A stretch of DNA of 64,000 nt from Deltaproteobacteria bacterium IMCC39146 (GTDB lineage: Bacteria; Desulfobacterota; Desulfuromonadia; Desulfuromonadales; BM103): contig JARUHP010000005.1 in NCBI GenBank assembly GCA_030005635.1, forward strand, positions 62,001-126,000, given 5' to 3'. The notes under the pieces are model-generated. The model saw only the letters and a program-made list of their open reading frames with translations, did no database searches and was not told where the DNA came from. Position numbers and translations under genes: made by a program. The stretch's first letter is position 1; every line of letters begins with the position of its first letter. Shown piece by piece: positions 1 to 9,545 of this stretch.

Positions 1-795
1 ATAAAATGCGGAGCCAAAGGGCCTAACATTGCCCCGGTTTCTGCTTGTGCGACCGGCACACATTCAATCGGCGACGCCTATCGAATGATCCAGCGTAGTG
101 ATGCTGACGCTGTTATAGCAGGTGGTACCGAAGCAACGATTTGCCCCCTTGCTATGGGTGGATTTGCCGTTATGAAAGCCCTCTCAACCCGAAATGATGA
201 TCCACAAGCGGCGAGTCGGCCTTTCGAGAAGAACCGTGATGGTTTTGTTATGGGTGAGGGTGCCGGTATTGTGATTCTGGAAGAATATGAATCGGCCAAA
301 AAACGTGGTGCCAAGATCTATGGTGAAGTTGCAGGTTACGGTTTGACCGGCGACGCTTATCATCTCACCGCCCCGGCGCCTGGCGGTGAGGGCGCTGCAC
401 GCTGCATGAAGATGGCTCTGGATAGTGCAGGTGTGAACCCTGAAGAGGTCGATTACATCAATGCCCACGGGACATCGACGCCTTTCAACGATCTTTATGA
501 AACACTTGCGATCAAGTCGGTTTTTGGAGCTTATGCCAAGAACCTTATGGTTAGCTCAACCAAAGGCATGACGGGTCATCTCCTGGGGGCCGCTGGAGGG
601 GTAGAAGCTATCTACTCGCTGTTGGCTATTAATAATGGTGTTGTCCCACCAACCATTAATTATGACGAGCCTGACCCCGAATGTGATCTTGATTACGTTC
701 CGAATGAAGCCCGCAAGGCTGACGTAAATATTGTTCTTTCCAACTCGCTCGGGTTTGGTGGAACCAACGCTACCTTGCTTCTCCGTAAGGTGTGA
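1..795 (+). CDS. fabF: 3-oxoacyl-[acyl-carrier-protein] synthase II (5' truncated by window edge)
   Basis: Condensing enzyme of type II fatty-acid synthesis: condenses malonyl-ACP with a growing acyl-ACP in the cytoplasm. The reading frame is open from base 1, so the N-terminal third lies outside the window. The Cys-His-His catalytic triad is visible: the nucleophilic Cys in [10 protein letters not shown] (codon at 46-48), the first His in [11 protein letters not shown] and the second in [13 protein letters not shown]. The C-terminus [15 protein letters not shown] is typical of FabF. rpiB follows within a few bases, so the two are probably cotranscribed. FabF is preferred over FabB because of this C-terminal pattern; family membership itself is secure. 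Confidence 0.95.
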   Translation: MKCGAKGPNIAPVSACATGTHSIGDAYRMIQRSDADAVIAGGTEATICPLAMGGFAVMKALSTRNDDPQAASRPFEKNRDGFVMGEGAGIVILEEYESAKKRGAKIYGEVAGYGLTGDAYHLTAPAPGGEGAARCMKMALDSAGVNPEEVDYINAHGTSTPFNDLYETLAIKSVFGAYAKNLMVSSTKGMTGHLLGAAGGVEAIYSLLAINNGVVPPTINYDEPDPECDLDYVPNEARKADVNIVLSNSLGFGGTNATLLLRKV

Positions 796-800
796 TCAAT

Positions 801-1256
801 ATGCTTTTTATCGGTAGTGATCATGGTGGTCTGGAAATGAAAGAAGAACTTGTAAAGGTTCTTACTTCTCGCAACCTACCTATCAAGGATTGCGGAACGA
901 CCAACGGTGATTCGGTTGATTATCCTGATTTTGCAGAAAAGGTTGCCGGCGCTGTATCTCGTGGAGAGGCAGAACTTGGCATCCTGGTTTGCGGCACGGG
1001 AATCGGAATGTCGATAGTCGCCAACAAGTTTCCTGGCGTTCGCGCTGCCCTGGCAACTGATGAGTTTATGGCTCAGATGGCCAAAGAACATAATAATGCC
1101 AATATCCTGGTTTTGGGGGGGCGCGTCCTTTCTGTGGAATTAGCAACAAAAATGGTGAACGTCTGGCTGGATACAGCCTATGAAGGCGGTCGCCATCAGC
1201 TGCGTCTGGATAAGATCTCCCAGTTGGAAGCAGCAGTTCGTTCCGGTGAGTTATAG
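801..1256 (+). CDS. rpiB: Ribose 5-phosphate isomerase B
   Basis: Interconverts ribose 5-phosphate and ribulose 5-phosphate in the pentose phosphate pathway (RpiB/LacAB family, about 151 residues here, normal size). The N-terminus MLFIGSDHGG and the loop VCGTGIGMSI, which carries the catalytic Cys and anion hole, are diagnostic. A GTG at 792 in the same frame overlaps the fabF stop, but the AGG at 788-790 is spaced correctly only for the ATG at 801, which also matches the usual N-terminus. A strong terminator follows. In many Deltaproteobacteria rpiB precedes glyA, as here. Confidence 0.95.
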   Translation: MLFIGSDHGGLEMKEELVKVLTSRNLPIKDCGTTNGDSVDYPDFAEKVAGAVSRGEAELGILVCGTGIGMSIVANKFPGVRAALATDEFMAQMAKEHNNANILVLGGRVLSVELATKMVNVWLDTAYEGGRHQLRLDKISQLEAAVRSGEL

Positions 1257-1269
1257 ATCAACTTAGTTC

Positions 1270-1302
1270 GGGCAGGCTAATCGCCTGCCCGTTTTATTTT
1301 TT
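1270..1302 (+). terminator. Rho-independent terminator after rpiB
   Basis: An 8-bp perfect stem (GGGCAGGC, 1270-1277, with GCCTGCCC, 1283-1290) and a 5-nt loop are followed by a T-rich tract. It separates fabF-rpiB from the glyA transcript. Confidence 0.85.
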
Positions 1303-1334
1303 CAACAGTTATTCTTTTGGAGGTTCCAATCGCC

Positions 1335-2585
1335 ATGTTTGACAAGCTTGCCCAATTTGACCCTGAAATTACCGCTGCTATTCGTAAGGAAACTGAGCGT
1401 CAGGAGTACAGCCTGGAGTTTATCGCCTCGGAAAACTTTGTCAGTGAGGAAGTTCTTGCTGCTCAGGGTTCTGTTCTTACCAATAAATATGCCGAGGGCT
1501 ATCCCTCAAAGAGGTACTACGGTGGCTGTGAGTTTGTCGATGTCGCTGAAGAACTGGCTATCAATCGCGCTAAAGAACTTTTCGGTGCCGATCACGCAAA
1601 CGTTCAGGCGCACTCCGGTTCCCAGGCCAATATGGCAGTTTACTTTGCTGCCTGTCAGCCTGGCGACACTGTCCTGGGTATGAACCTTGCGCACGGCGGT
1701 CACCTTACTCACGGATCTCCGGTTAATTTTTCCGGAAAGCTCTTCAATATTGTACCTTATGGCCTGGACAAAGAAACGGGTCATATTGATTATGACGAAG
1801 TGGAGAAGTTGGCTAAAGAGCACAAGCCAAAGCTGATCGTCGTTGGCGCCAGCGCATATCCACGTACCCTAGATTTTGAAGCTTTCAGGCAGATCGCTGA
1901 CCAAGTCGGTGCTCCGATTATGGTTGATATGGCTCACATTGCTGGCCTAGTCGCTGCGGGTGTACATCCGACACCGGTTCCTCATGCTGAGTATGTGACC
2001 ACCACGACTCACAAAACCTTGCGTGGGCCACGCGGTGGTATGATCCTCTGTCGCGAAGAGTTTGCTAAGAAAGTGAACAGCAATATCTTCCCAGGCATTC
2101 AGGGGGGTCCACTGATGCATGTGATTGCGGCCAAGGCCGTTGCGTTCAAAGAGGCTTTGGCCCCGGAATTCAAAACCTATGCTCAGCAGGTTGTGACGAA
2201 TGCTCAGGCCCTTGCTGAAGAGCTGGTCTCACGTGGTTACAACCTGGTCTCCGGTGGCACAGACAACCATCTCATGCTGATGGATTTTACCGGCTCTGAA
2301 TTGACCGGCAAGGTTGCCGAGGCAACTCTTGAGCAGGCCGGCATCACGGTTAACAAGAACGCTGTGCCTTTTGACACCCGTTCACCGTTTGTTACCAGTG
2401 GTATCCGCATCGGCACCCCGGCCAGCACGACGCGCGGCCTGAAAGAGAACGATATGCGTCAGATTGGTGCCTGGATTGACGAGGCCTTGCAGAACATTGA
2501 GAATGAGGCTGTTCTGGCCAGAATTCGTGGTGAGATTCGCGAACTCTGTCAGCAGTTTCCTCTTTACGCCCATCGGCTCGTTTAA
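1335..2585 (+). CDS. glyA: Serine hydroxymethyltransferase
   Basis: PLP enzyme converting serine plus tetrahydrofolate to glycine plus 5,10-methylene-THF, the main one-carbon source. The protein is 416 residues, the normal length. The PLP-binding Lys lies in [14 protein letters not shown] near residue 228. The ATG at 1335 is preferred to an in-frame TTG at 1317 because GGAGG at 1319-1323 would sit on the earlier start and is correctly spaced for the later one, and because MFDKL is a usual GlyA N-terminus. The stop codon abuts the next gene, so glyA leads a long operon through nrdR and the rib genes. Confidence 0.96.
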   Translation: MFDKLAQFDPEITAAIRKETERQEYSLEFIASENFVSEEVLAAQGSVLTNKYAEGYPSKRYYGGCEFVDVAEELAINRAKELFGADHANVQAHSGSQANMAVYFAACQPGDTVLGMNLAHGGHLTHGSPVNFSGKLFNIVPYGLDKETGHIDYDEVEKLAKEHKPKLIVVGASAYPRTLDFEAFRQIADQVGAPIMVDMAHIAGLVAAGVHPTPVPHAEYVTTTTHKTLRGPRGGMILCREEFAKKVNSNIFPGIQGGPLMHVIAAKAVAFKEALAPEFKTYAQQVVTNAQALAEELVSRGYNLVSGGTDNHLMLMDFTGSELTGKVAEATLEQAGITVNKNAVPFDTRSPFVTSGIRIGTPASTTRGLKENDMRQIGAWIDEALQNIENEAVLARIRGEIRELCQQFPLYAHRLV

Positions 2586-3059
2586 ATGGAAAGGCCGTCC
2601 TGGGACGAATACTTCATTGATATCACTCGCCTGGTGGCGCGACGCTCAACGTGCATGCGCCGCCAGGTCGGTGCCGTAATGGTCAAAGAGAGGAATATCC
2701 TTGCGACCGGATACAACGGTTCACCCTCTGGAATTACGCATTGCAATGTAAGCGGTTGTCTGCGGGAAAAACTCAAGGTTCCTTCCGGTGAACGACATGA
2801 GCTCTGTCGTGGCCTGCATGCTGAGCAGAATGCTATCATTCAGGCTGCGCGTCACGGTGTGAATATCGAGAACTCAGTCCTCTACTGTACAGATTCACCC
2901 TGTATTATCTGTACTAAAATGCTGATCAATGCAGGTATCCATAAAGTCGTTTATCTGCAGGGCTATGCGGACAACCTTTCCATGGAAATGTTGGCTGAAG
3001 CAGGTGTGAAAACTTATCTATTTGATGATCTTATTGATAAAGACTCTGGAGGCTGTTGA
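2586..3059 (+). CDS. comEB: dCMP deaminase (ComEB-like)
   Basis: Zinc-dependent cytidine/deoxycytidylate deaminase family, converting dCMP to dUMP for thymidylate synthesis. Of 157 residues, the Zn site is HAE (residues 78-80) with PCIIC (Cys 106 and 109); the substrate region [12 protein letters not shown] and the extra N-terminal CMRRQVGA motif fit dCMP deaminase. It begins directly after the glyA stop and overlaps nrdR by one base (TGATG). The link with glyA, which supplies methylene-THF for thymidylate synthase, makes metabolic sense. Confidence 0.92.
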   Translation: MERPSWDEYFIDITRLVARRSTCMRRQVGAVMVKERNILATGYNGSPSGITHCNVSGCLREKLKVPSGERHELCRGLHAEQNAIIQAARHGVNIENSVLYCTDSPCIICTKMLINAGIHKVVYLQGYADNLSMEMLAEAGVKTYLFDDLIDKDSGGC

Positions 3060-3523
3060 TGAAATGTCCATTCTGCACCCACGATGATACGCGTGTTGTT
3101 GACTCTCGTCTTGGCAAAGAGGGTAACAATATTCGCAGGCGAAGAGAGTGTATCGAATGTGAGAGACGCTTTACCACCTACGAGCGTGTCGAAGAGACTT
3201 TGCCACTTGTGATTAAGAAAGACGGACGTCGGGAAGTGTTTGATCGGCAAAAGATAATCTCCGGTATCCAGCGTGCTTGTGAAAAACGCCCTGTCTCGAT
3301 TGCAACGATTGAAAAGGTTGTTGATCAGATGGAAGTTAAATTACAGGAAAGTGGTGAGAAGGAAATTGCAGCCAGTCGTATTGGCGAGGCGATCATGGAG
3401 GCACTGCAGTCTCTTGATGAAGTCGCTTACGTACGTTTTGCTTCGGTGTACCGCCAATTCCGTGATATCAATGAGTTCATGTCCGAATTAACAGACATTC
3501 TGGCCAAAGGGCCAACTAAGTAA
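3059..3523 (+). CDS. nrdR: Transcriptional repressor NrdR
   Basis: ATP-cone repressor of ribonucleotide reductase genes. The N-terminal zinc ribbon has Cys 3, 6, 31 and 34 (MKCPFC ... CIEC), followed by [10 protein letters not shown] and an ATP-cone domain from about residue 46 to 140. Total is 154 residues, the family norm. The ATG at 3059 overlaps the preceding TGA, so translation is probably coupled. An in-frame TTG one codon upstream is rejected because MKCPFC is the invariant N-terminus of the family. Confidence 0.96.
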   Translation: MKCPFCTHDDTRVVDSRLGKEGNNIRRRRECIECERRFTTYERVEETLPLVIKKDGRREVFDRQKIISGIQRACEKRPVSIATIEKVVDQMEVKLQESGEKEIAASRIGEAIMEALQSLDEVAYVRFASVYRQFRDINEFMSELTDILAKGPTK

Positions 3524-3544
3524 TTTTATAGCGAAGGTCAATAT

Positions 3545-3574
3545 GACACTCTTTCCTGTTGGCAGGGGAGTGTC
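3545..3574 (+). other. Two-part hairpin in the ribD leader
   Basis: GACACTC (3545-3551) pairs with GAGTGTC (3568-3574), and inside it CCTG (3555-3558) pairs with CAGG (3563-3566) around a TTGG loop. No T-tract follows, so it is not an obvious terminator. The conserved FMN riboswitch elements are not visible in the 89-nt gap between nrdR and ribD. Confidence 0.4.
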
Positions 3575-3612
3575 TCTGCCTCCCGTCTAGCGGTGACGCG
3601 TTGCGAGCCGAC

Positions 3613-4725
3613 ATGACAATCCAAACTGAAAAAATGATGCAGAAAGCGATCGAGTTGGCTCAACAGGGGTTTGGGCGCACGTCACCCAACCCTCCCGTTG
3701 GTGCTGTCCTGGTCCGTGATGGCAATATTGTCGGTGAGGGGTTTCACCCCGCGGCAGGGCAACCCCACGCTGAAGTTTTTGCACTTCGCGCTGCCGGTGG
3801 CCTGGCTCAGGGTGCTGACCTCTATGTCACACTGGAGCCTTGCTGTCATCAGGGGCGTACAGGCCCTTGTACGGAAGCAATCGTCGAAGCGGGCGTTTCA
3901 CGGGTTTTTGTTGGTGCACAGGATCCAAACCCCCTGGTTTCTGGCAAGGGGCTTGAGCGTTTGCGTGGTGCCGGAATAGAGGTTGTAACGGATGTCCTCA
4001 ACCAAGCATGCCGCCAGCTAATTGCTCCTTTTGCCAAACAGGTTACCTGCGGTCTGCCCTATGTTGTCCTGAAGTCTGCAATGACTCTGGATGGCCAGAC
4101 GGCAACCCTTTCCGGCGATTCAAAGTGGATCTCGTGTGAAGCCAGCCGTAATCTGGTTCATCAATTGAGAAACCGGGTCGATGCCATTATGGTCGGCTCC
4201 GGAACCGTCGTCGCGGATAATCCGAAATTGACGACACGACTTGCCGAGGGAGGTCGGGATCCGGTGCGGATTGTTATGGATGGTCGCCTTAGAACCTCAC
4301 CTGACGCTTTGCTTTATACACAGTCGTCAAAAGCCCAAACCGTTCTTGTGACTTCAGAAGAGCATGCAGAAGCGGATTTACGTCCTTACCGTGATGCTGG
4401 TGCCGATGTTATGCTTGTTAGCCAGACTGCAGAAAGTCTGGATTTGCTCACTACTCTCAAGGAACTTGCTAACCGCAATCTGCATTATGTCCTTCTTGAA
4501 GGCGGTAGCCTTCTCGGAGGAGCCATGCTGCGTGCAGGGTTGATCGATCGTCTCATGCTCTTTGTTGCCCCGAAACTACTTGGCGGCCAAGGCCGAGGAT
4601 TGCTGGCCGGTGCAGGTGTCGACTCCATGGCCGACGCTTTTGCGCTCAAACATCTGAAGGCCAGAAAAGTCGATACAGATATCTTGCTGGAAGGGGAGGT
4701 GCTCAATGTTTACCGGCCTGATTGA
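3613..4725 (+). CDS. ribD: Bifunctional riboflavin biosynthesis deaminase/reductase RibD
   Basis: Catalyses deamination and then side-chain reduction of the pyrimidine intermediate derived from GTP in riboflavin synthesis. The N-terminal deaminase domain (about 1-145) carries HAE (52-54) and EPCCHQGRTGPC (Cys 77 and 86) as Zn ligands. The C-terminal reductase domain resembles dihydrofolate reductase and has LEGGSLLGGAML. From the ATG at 3613 it is 370 residues, close to E. coli RibD; an upstream GTG-type start at 3559 would add non-conserved residues. It overlaps ribE by 20 bases. Confidence 0.93.
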   Translation: MTIQTEKMMQKAIELAQQGFGRTSPNPPVGAVLVRDGNIVGEGFHPAAGQPHAEVFALRAAGGLAQGADLYVTLEPCCHQGRTGPCTEAIVEAGVSRVFVGAQDPNPLVSGKGLERLRGAGIEVVTDVLNQACRQLIAPFAKQVTCGLPYVVLKSAMTLDGQTATLSGDSKWISCEASRNLVHQLRNRVDAIMVGSGTVVADNPKLTTRLAEGGRDPVRIVMDGRLRTSPDALLYTQSSKAQTVLVTSEEHAEADLRPYRDAGADVMLVSQTAESLDLLTTLKELANRNLHYVLLEGGSLLGGAMLRAGLIDRLMLFVAPKLLGGQGRGLLAGAGVDSMADAFALKHLKARKVDTDILLEGEVLNVYRPD

Positions 4726-5353
4726 AGATCTTGGAACGCTTCGTGAGCTTCGCATCGGTGGCACCCAAGCGCAATTATCCGTTAACACCAGCTTGCCGAT
4801 GACCGAATTGACTCTCGGCGAAAGCATCGCTGTCAATGGCGTATGCCTGACTGTTACTTCTTTCGGTGAGGGTGCTTTCACTGCCGACGTTTCTCCTGAG
4901 ACCCTTAACTGTACGTCTTTGGGTCGACTGTCGCGCGGTGCGCGTGTCAATCTTGAGCGAGCGCTTCGACTTTCGGATCGTCTCGGTGGGCATCTTGTCA
5001 GCGGTCACGTTGACGGCATGGCCAAGATTGCCGGACGCCATCTGGATGGCAATGCCTGGAGGTTTACTTTTCAGGCCGAACCAGTTGTTATGGATTTTCT
5101 CGTAGCGAAAGGAAGTGTCGCTATCGATGGTGTCAGTTTGACCGTCAATGATGTCGCCGATCAGACCTTCTCTCTGGCGATTATCCCTCATACGCTGTCT
5201 CTGACTACATTGCAGGATTGCAAGGTAGGTGATGAGGTCAATGTTGAAACCGATCTGATTGGTAAGTATGTTGCTCGCTTCCTGCGTAATGGTGCCTCTG
5301 AAAAACCTCAGGGTGTTACCATGGATGTCCTTGCCAAGCATGGTTTTTTGTGA
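4706..5353 (+). CDS. ribE: Riboflavin synthase alpha chain
   Basis: Dismutates two 6,7-dimethyl-8-ribityllumazine molecules to riboflavin. It starts with the characteristic MFTGLIEDLG and contains two tandem lumazine-binding (beta-barrel) repeats, about residues 1-97 and 98-195; the second repeat includes VAIDGVSLTV. Length of 215 residues is normal. GGGGAGG about 8 bases upstream lies within the ribD 3' end, so the genes overlap. Part of the ribD-ribE-ribBA-ribH set; the product is called RibC in some nomenclatures. Confidence 0.95.
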   Translation: MFTGLIEDLGTLRELRIGGTQAQLSVNTSLPMTELTLGESIAVNGVCLTVTSFGEGAFTADVSPETLNCTSLGRLSRGARVNLERALRLSDRLGGHLVSGHVDGMAKIAGRHLDGNAWRFTFQAEPVVMDFLVAKGSVAIDGVSLTVNDVADQTFSLAIIPHTLSLTTLQDCKVGDEVNVETDLIGKYVARFLRNGASEKPQGVTMDVLAKHGFL

Positions 5354-5398
5354 GATATTTTCAAGTCTTGCTGAACTTTTAGACTCTTAGGAAATTAT

Positions 5399-6604
5399 AT
5401 GCCTTTAGCTCGTGTTGCAGAAGCACTTGAAGATATTCGCCAGGGGAAAATGGTCATTCTGGTCGATGATGAAGATCGTGAAAATGAAGGCGATCTTTGC
5501 ATGGCCTCAGAAATGGTTACCCCTGAAGCCGTCAACTTTATGGCCAAGGAAGGCCGTGGCCTGATCTGCCTGACTCTGACCGAGGAACGTGCTGACCATC
5601 TGGGCTTGCCGTTGATGGTGCAGGACAACTCTTCCTCTTTCGGTACCGCGTTCACCATCTCCATCGAAGCCAGACGAGGTGTCACAACCGGGATCTCGGC
5701 TGCTGATCGTTCCCATACGATTCAGGTTGCACTTGCGGATGATACCACTGCCCATGATCTGGCAAGGCCGGGTCATGTCTTTCCCTTAAGGGCAAAGAAG
5801 GGTGGTGTTATGGTTCGTGCCGGTCAAACAGAGGGCTCTGTCGACCTGGCGCGGATGGCAGGCCTGAAACCATCAGGTGTGATCTGCGAGATCATGAATG
5901 ACGACGGCACCATGGCCCGCATGCCGGAGTTGCGTAAGTTCGCTGAAAAGCATGATCTGCGCATTGTGACGATTGCTGATATGGTCGCGTACCGGATGCG
6001 TAAAGAACTCCTGATCACGCGCGCTGCTGAAACCAAGATCCCCACCCGCTTCGGCGGAGACTTTCAGGCGATAGTTTATGATAATGAGGTTGATGATTGT
6101 CAGCATCTGGCTCTTTATAAAGGTAATCTCAGCCCTGAGGAGCCGGTCCTGGTCAGAGTCCATTCTGAATGTTTAACCGGCGATGTTTTCGGCTCCGAGC
6201 GTTGTGATTGCGGTGATCAATTGCATGCTTCCATGGCGATGATCGATGAAGTCGGCACTGGCGTTGTCGTCTATATGCGCCAGGAAGGTCGTGGTATTGG
6301 CCTTGTTAACAAGCTCAAAGCTTATAATCTCCAGGATCAAGGGCACGATACTGTTGAGGCAAATGAGGCTCTTGGTTTTCAGGCTGACCTACGTGATTAT
6401 GGCATTGGTGCTCAAATTCTGAGCGAACTTGGTATCCGTAAAATCAGACTGTTAACCAACAACCCTCGCAAAATCATTGGCCTGGAAGGTTATGGTCTGG
6501 AGATTGTTGAGAGAGTTCCGATTGAGATGCCGCCCAACAAAACTAATATTAAGTATCTCAAGGCGAAGCAGCAAAAACTTGGCCATTTACTTGAGAATCT
6601 ATAA
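5399..6604 (+). CDS. ribBA: Fused DHBP synthase / GTP cyclohydrolase II
   Basis: Bifunctional enzyme supplying both branches of riboflavin synthesis. The N-terminal RibB domain (about 1-200) makes 3,4-dihydroxy-2-butanone 4-phosphate and has the acidic motif [11 protein letters not shown]. The C-terminal RibA domain (about 203-401) opens GTP; its zinc Cys ligands are in [15 protein letters not shown], followed by RQEGRGIGL. The total of 401 residues is the usual fusion length. AGGA precedes the ATG at suitable spacing. Confidence 0.96.
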   Translation: MPLARVAEALEDIRQGKMVILVDDEDRENEGDLCMASEMVTPEAVNFMAKEGRGLICLTLTEERADHLGLPLMVQDNSSSFGTAFTISIEARRGVTTGISAADRSHTIQVALADDTTAHDLARPGHVFPLRAKKGGVMVRAGQTEGSVDLARMAGLKPSGVICEIMNDDGTMARMPELRKFAEKHDLRIVTIADMVAYRMRKELLITRAAETKIPTRFGGDFQAIVYDNEVDDCQHLALYKGNLSPEEPVLVRVHSECLTGDVFGSERCDCGDQLHASMAMIDEVGTGVVVYMRQEGRGIGLVNKLKAYNLQDQGHDTVEANEALGFQADLRDYGIGAQILSELGIRKIRLLTNNPRKIIGLEGYGLEIVERVPIEMPPNKTNIKYLKAKQQKLGHLLENL

Positions 6605-6649
6605 CTCCGGTGCAATAGAGTCCGGACTATGTCTTACGGGAGATCAGTG

Positions 6650-7114
6650 ATGCCCAAAATTATTGAAGGAAAACTTGATGCTAAGGGCTTACGTGTTGGC
6701 CTGCTGGTAAGCCGCTTTAACAGCTTTATCGGCGACCGCCTTGTTGAGGGAGCTATCGATGCACTGCTTCGTCACAACGCTGAAAAAGAAGATATCAATA
6801 TCATACGTGTTCCCGGTGCCTACGAAATTCCACCGGCGGCTAAGCAGATGGCTGAATCCGGCCGTTATGATGCTATTGTTTGTCTTGGTGCTGTAATTCG
6901 TGGTGCAACGCCCCATTTTGATTATGTCAGCGCCGAAGTCTCCAAAGGTGTTGCCACCGTCTCTATGGATTCAGGCATTCCTGTTGCTTTTGGTGTCCTC
7001 ACGACTGACACCATTGAACAAGCTATAGAAAGGGCAGGTAGTAAGGCTGGTAACAAGGGCTTTGATGCTGCAATGGCTGCTGTTGAGATGGCTAACCTCT
7101 ATAAGGCTTTATAA
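6650..7114 (+). CDS. ribH: 6,7-dimethyl-8-ribityllumazine synthase
   Basis: Condenses the RibD and RibB products into lumazine; normally assembles as a pentamer or icosahedral shell. From the ATG at 6650 it is 154 residues, exactly the family size; GGGAG at 6638-6642 gives a 7-base spacing. An upstream ATG at 6629 lacks such a site. Motifs GAYEIP and [16 protein letters not shown] (substrate phosphate and catalytic His region) are intact. nusB follows 6 bases later. Confidence 0.95.
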   Translation: MPKIIEGKLDAKGLRVGLLVSRFNSFIGDRLVEGAIDALLRHNAEKEDINIIRVPGAYEIPPAAKQMAESGRYDAIVCLGAVIRGATPHFDYVSAEVSKGVATVSMDSGIPVAFGVLTTDTIEQAIERAGSKAGNKGFDAAMAAVEMANLYKAL

Positions 7115-7120
7115 CCAGAT

Positions 7121-7594
7121 ATGTCGCGTGGGATTAGACGTCAGGGCCGCGAAATGGCCGTTAAAGTTCTTTTTAGCCTTGCAGATCATGAAGGCGGATC
7201 TCTTGAGTATGTTCTTGGGGAATTCTGGAAGAATTTCCAGTTCCGCAATGATGTGCTTGGAGATGCCGTTGAAGATGATTCGTCTCCGCAACGACCCGAG
7301 GTCCGGCATTTTGCCGAACTTCTGGTCAGCGGTGTCGCTGAAAATCTGGAAAGTCTAGATCGAGAGATTAAATCTTATTCAACCAACTGGGCCCTGGATC
7401 GCATGCCTCGGGTTGATCTCGCTATCCTCCGGCTTGCTGCTTATGAGTTGATTTATTGTCTCGATGTTCCTCATAACGTCGTGATTAACGAGGCGATTGA
7501 GCTGAGCAAACGTTTCGGAACCGAAGAATCTCCGTCATTCATTAATGGCGTTCTGGATCATCTCGCGAAACAGCACCGTGCCGCATCATCATGA
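7121..7594 (+). CDS. nusB: Transcription antitermination factor NusB
   Basis: All-helical RNA-binding protein that, with NusE (S10), assembles antitermination complexes on rRNA boxA. 157 residues. The conserved N-terminus RRQGREMAVKVLFSL and the C-terminal region VVINEAIELSKRFGTEESPSFINGVLD are typical. The ribH-nusB pairing is very common. It overlaps the downstream gene by four bases (ATGA), implying translational coupling. Confidence 0.94.
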   Translation: MSRGIRRQGREMAVKVLFSLADHEGGSLEYVLGEFWKNFQFRNDVLGDAVEDDSSPQRPEVRHFAELLVSGVAENLESLDREIKSYSTNWALDRMPRVDLAILRLAAYELIYCLDVPHNVVINEAIELSKRFGTEESPSFINGVLDHLAKQHRAASS

Positions 7595-8052
7595 CCACAT
7601 TGGAACGTGTTGAGTCCCCTGCGGATTGCCTTGAGGCTGAATCTGTTGTGGTGCTCTACTTCACCGATAAAAAGCTCCTTGAGGGGCCGGCAGCGCTTCT
7701 TGACTGGCGCCTCGATGGGCAGTTGACCCGAATGTTGCTGAGTGGTGATGTCCTGGGTAAGGCCGGTGAACACGTGATGTTGCAGAACAATGGCAAACTC
7801 AAAGCTGACTGGGTGCTCTTCGTCGGTGGAGGCAAGTGGGCCGGCCTCTGTGCGGAGACACATGCAGCCCTGATTCGTCACATGCTTAAGGTTGCCAGCC
7901 ATGCAGGTTTTACAAAGATTTCCTTGGCATTCATGCCTCATGAAGACGTCTCTGATGAATCTTTACATCAGCAGATTAGCGATGCAATGGCTGTTGAGGG
8001 GCAAAATATTTCAGATTGCCGCTACTCTTGTCTGGCGAATGTTACGGTGTAA
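7591..8052 (+). CDS. Orphan M17 leucyl aminopeptidase N-terminal domain protein
   Basis: The 153-residue protein resembles only the N-terminal macro-like domain of leucyl aminopeptidase: VVVLYFTDKKL near the start, SGDVLGKAGEHVML and WVLFVGGGKWAGL follow the pattern of the M17 N-terminal family. The metallopeptidase domain with its NTDAEGRL-type motif is absent, and no remnant follows before the terminator. Role unknown; it may regulate or bind nucleic acid, as this domain does in some aminopeptidases. It overlaps nusB by four bases and lies 50 bases upstream of hom. Confidence 0.6.
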   Translation: MTTLERVESPADCLEAESVVVLYFTDKKLLEGPAALLDWRLDGQLTRMLLSGDVLGKAGEHVMLQNNGKLKADWVLFVGGGKWAGLCAETHAALIRHMLKVASHAGFTKISLAFMPHEDVSDESLHQQISDAMAVEGQNISDCRYSCLANVTV

Positions 8053-8054
8053 GC

Positions 8055-8076
8055 GAGGCTTTTTAAAGCCTCTTTT
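8055..8076 (+). terminator. Probable Rho-independent terminator before hom
   Basis: GAGGCTT (8055-8061) pairs with AAGCCTC (8066-8072), followed by TTTT. It would end the glyA-nusB transcript, possibly partially since hom starts 27 bases later. Confidence 0.6.
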
Positions 8077-8102
8077 GTTCGGAAATATAAGGACTTAAGG
8101 TT

Positions 8103-9413
8103 ATGAAGAACATCAAGGTTGGATTGCTCGGATTTGGTACCATTGGCACAGGGGTTGTGAAGGTCATCCAGCAGAATTGTGAAATTATGGCCAGCCGTCT
8201 CGGTGCGACAATTGAGCTTGCTCGTATAGCCGATCTTGATATTACAACTGATCGCGGCGTGGAACTTTCCCCGGGGGTGTTAACTGATGATGCCCAGGGT
8301 CTCCTGGATGATCCGGAAATTCAGGTTGTTGTTGAACTGATCGGTGGCTATGAACCGGCACGCACTTTTGTTTTACAGGCCATTCGTAATGGCAAGCATG
8401 TTGTAACAGCGAACAAGGCCCTTTTGGCCAAGCACGGTGATGAAATCTTTGCTGCTGCAGAAGAAGCCGGTGTTGACGTCATGTTTGAAGCTGCCGTTGG
8501 TGGTGGCATCCCGATTATCTCCGCGATCAAGGAGAGCCTTGGCGCAAACAATTTTTACGCTTTTTACGGCATCCTGAATGGCACCTGCAATTATATCCTG
8601 ACCGAGATGGACGAAGAGGGTAAAGACTTCTCTGATGTTCTTGATGAGGCACAGAAGAAGGGTTATGCAGAAGCGGATCCGACTTTTGATGTCGAAGGTG
8701 TAGATACCGCGCATAAACTGGCATTGCTGCTGAGCCTCTGTTTTGGTACCAAGGTCGATTACGATCAGATTTACACCGAGGGAATCAGTAATATTACCGC
8801 GCTAGATATCGAATATGCCCGCGATTTCGGCTACAAACTCAAACTGCTTGCCATCGGTAAACGTGACGGTGACAAGCTTGAGGCTCGCGTTCATCCCACA
8901 ATGATCCCTGAGGATTATCCTCTGGCTGCAATCAACGGCGTATTTAACACGGTTCGCCTGGTTGGTGATTTCTCCGGTCCGGTTATGCTCTCCGGATATG
9001 GTGCCGGCATGAACGCCACGGCCAGCGCTGTCATGGGGGATGTCCTGTCCGTTGCGCGCGACCTGCAAACAGATTGCGGCTCTCGCATGCCTGCTTTGGG
9101 GTGCCCTCAGTCAGAGTTGTTATCTCTCTCTATAAAGGCTATGGAACAAATCGTTACGCACTATTACTTGAGGTTTAATGTTAAGGATCAGCCTGGGGTT
9201 CTTGCCAAGATAGCAGGCATTTTGGGTGAACATGAGATCAGTATCGAATCGATGGTGCAACCTCATCGACATGAAGCTGAAGCTGTACCGATTGTCTTTA
9301 TGACCCATGCCGCAGAAGAGCGTAACGTTAATGCGGCACTTGCCGAAATCAACAAGATGGATGTGATCCAGGATGAGACACTGCTGATTCGTGTCGAAGA
9401 TCATCTCGAATAG
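8103..9413 (+). CDS. hom: Homoserine dehydrogenase
   Basis: NAD(P)H-dependent reduction of aspartate semialdehyde to homoserine, the branch point to threonine and methionine. Domains: nucleotide-binding Rossmann fold with GLLGFGTIGTG near residue 8, a catalytic domain with GGGIPIISAIKE and GTCNYILTEM, and a C-terminal ACT domain (about 350-430, starting YYLRFNVKDQPGVLAKI) for allosteric amino-acid binding. 436 residues is typical of the ACT-containing class. A strong terminator follows. Confidence 0.95.
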   Translation: MKNIKVGLLGFGTIGTGVVKVIQQNCEIMASRLGATIELARIADLDITTDRGVELSPGVLTDDAQGLLDDPEIQVVVELIGGYEPARTFVLQAIRNGKHVVTANKALLAKHGDEIFAAAEEAGVDVMFEAAVGGGIPIISAIKESLGANNFYAFYGILNGTCNYILTEMDEEGKDFSDVLDEAQKKGYAEADPTFDVEGVDTAHKLALLLSLCFGTKVDYDQIYTEGISNITALDIEYARDFGYKLKLLAIGKRDGDKLEARVHPTMIPEDYPLAAINGVFNTVRLVGDFSGPVMLSGYGAGMNATASAVMGDVLSVARDLQTDCGSRMPALGCPQSELLSLSIKAMEQIVTHYYLRFNVKDQPGVLAKIAGILGEHEISIESMVQPHRHEAEAVPIVFMTHAAEERNVNAALAEINKMDVIQDETLLIRVEDHLE

Positions 9414-9452
9414 ACGGGATTGCCTTCGTAAAGGCATTGAATGATGAAAGAT

Positions 9453-9491
9453 ACAAAAATGGGCCGTCTGCTGAAGACGGCCCATTTTTGT
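9453..9491 (+). terminator. Strong bidirectional terminator between hom and trmL
   Basis: A 17-bp perfect stem (9453-9469 with 9475-9491) closes on a 5-nt loop; the A-rich and T-rich arms let it work on both strands, serving hom from the left and the minus-strand trmL operon from the right. Confidence 0.9.
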
Positions 9492-9545
9492 AATGATTCT
9501 TACTGACCTTGCGGTAAAGCGAAAGTCAGTTTACATCGGACAGCG

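Noticed and set aside
3524-3612. FMN riboswitch before ribD
   Set aside because: The conserved core sequences of the element are absent; only a simple hairpin is seen.
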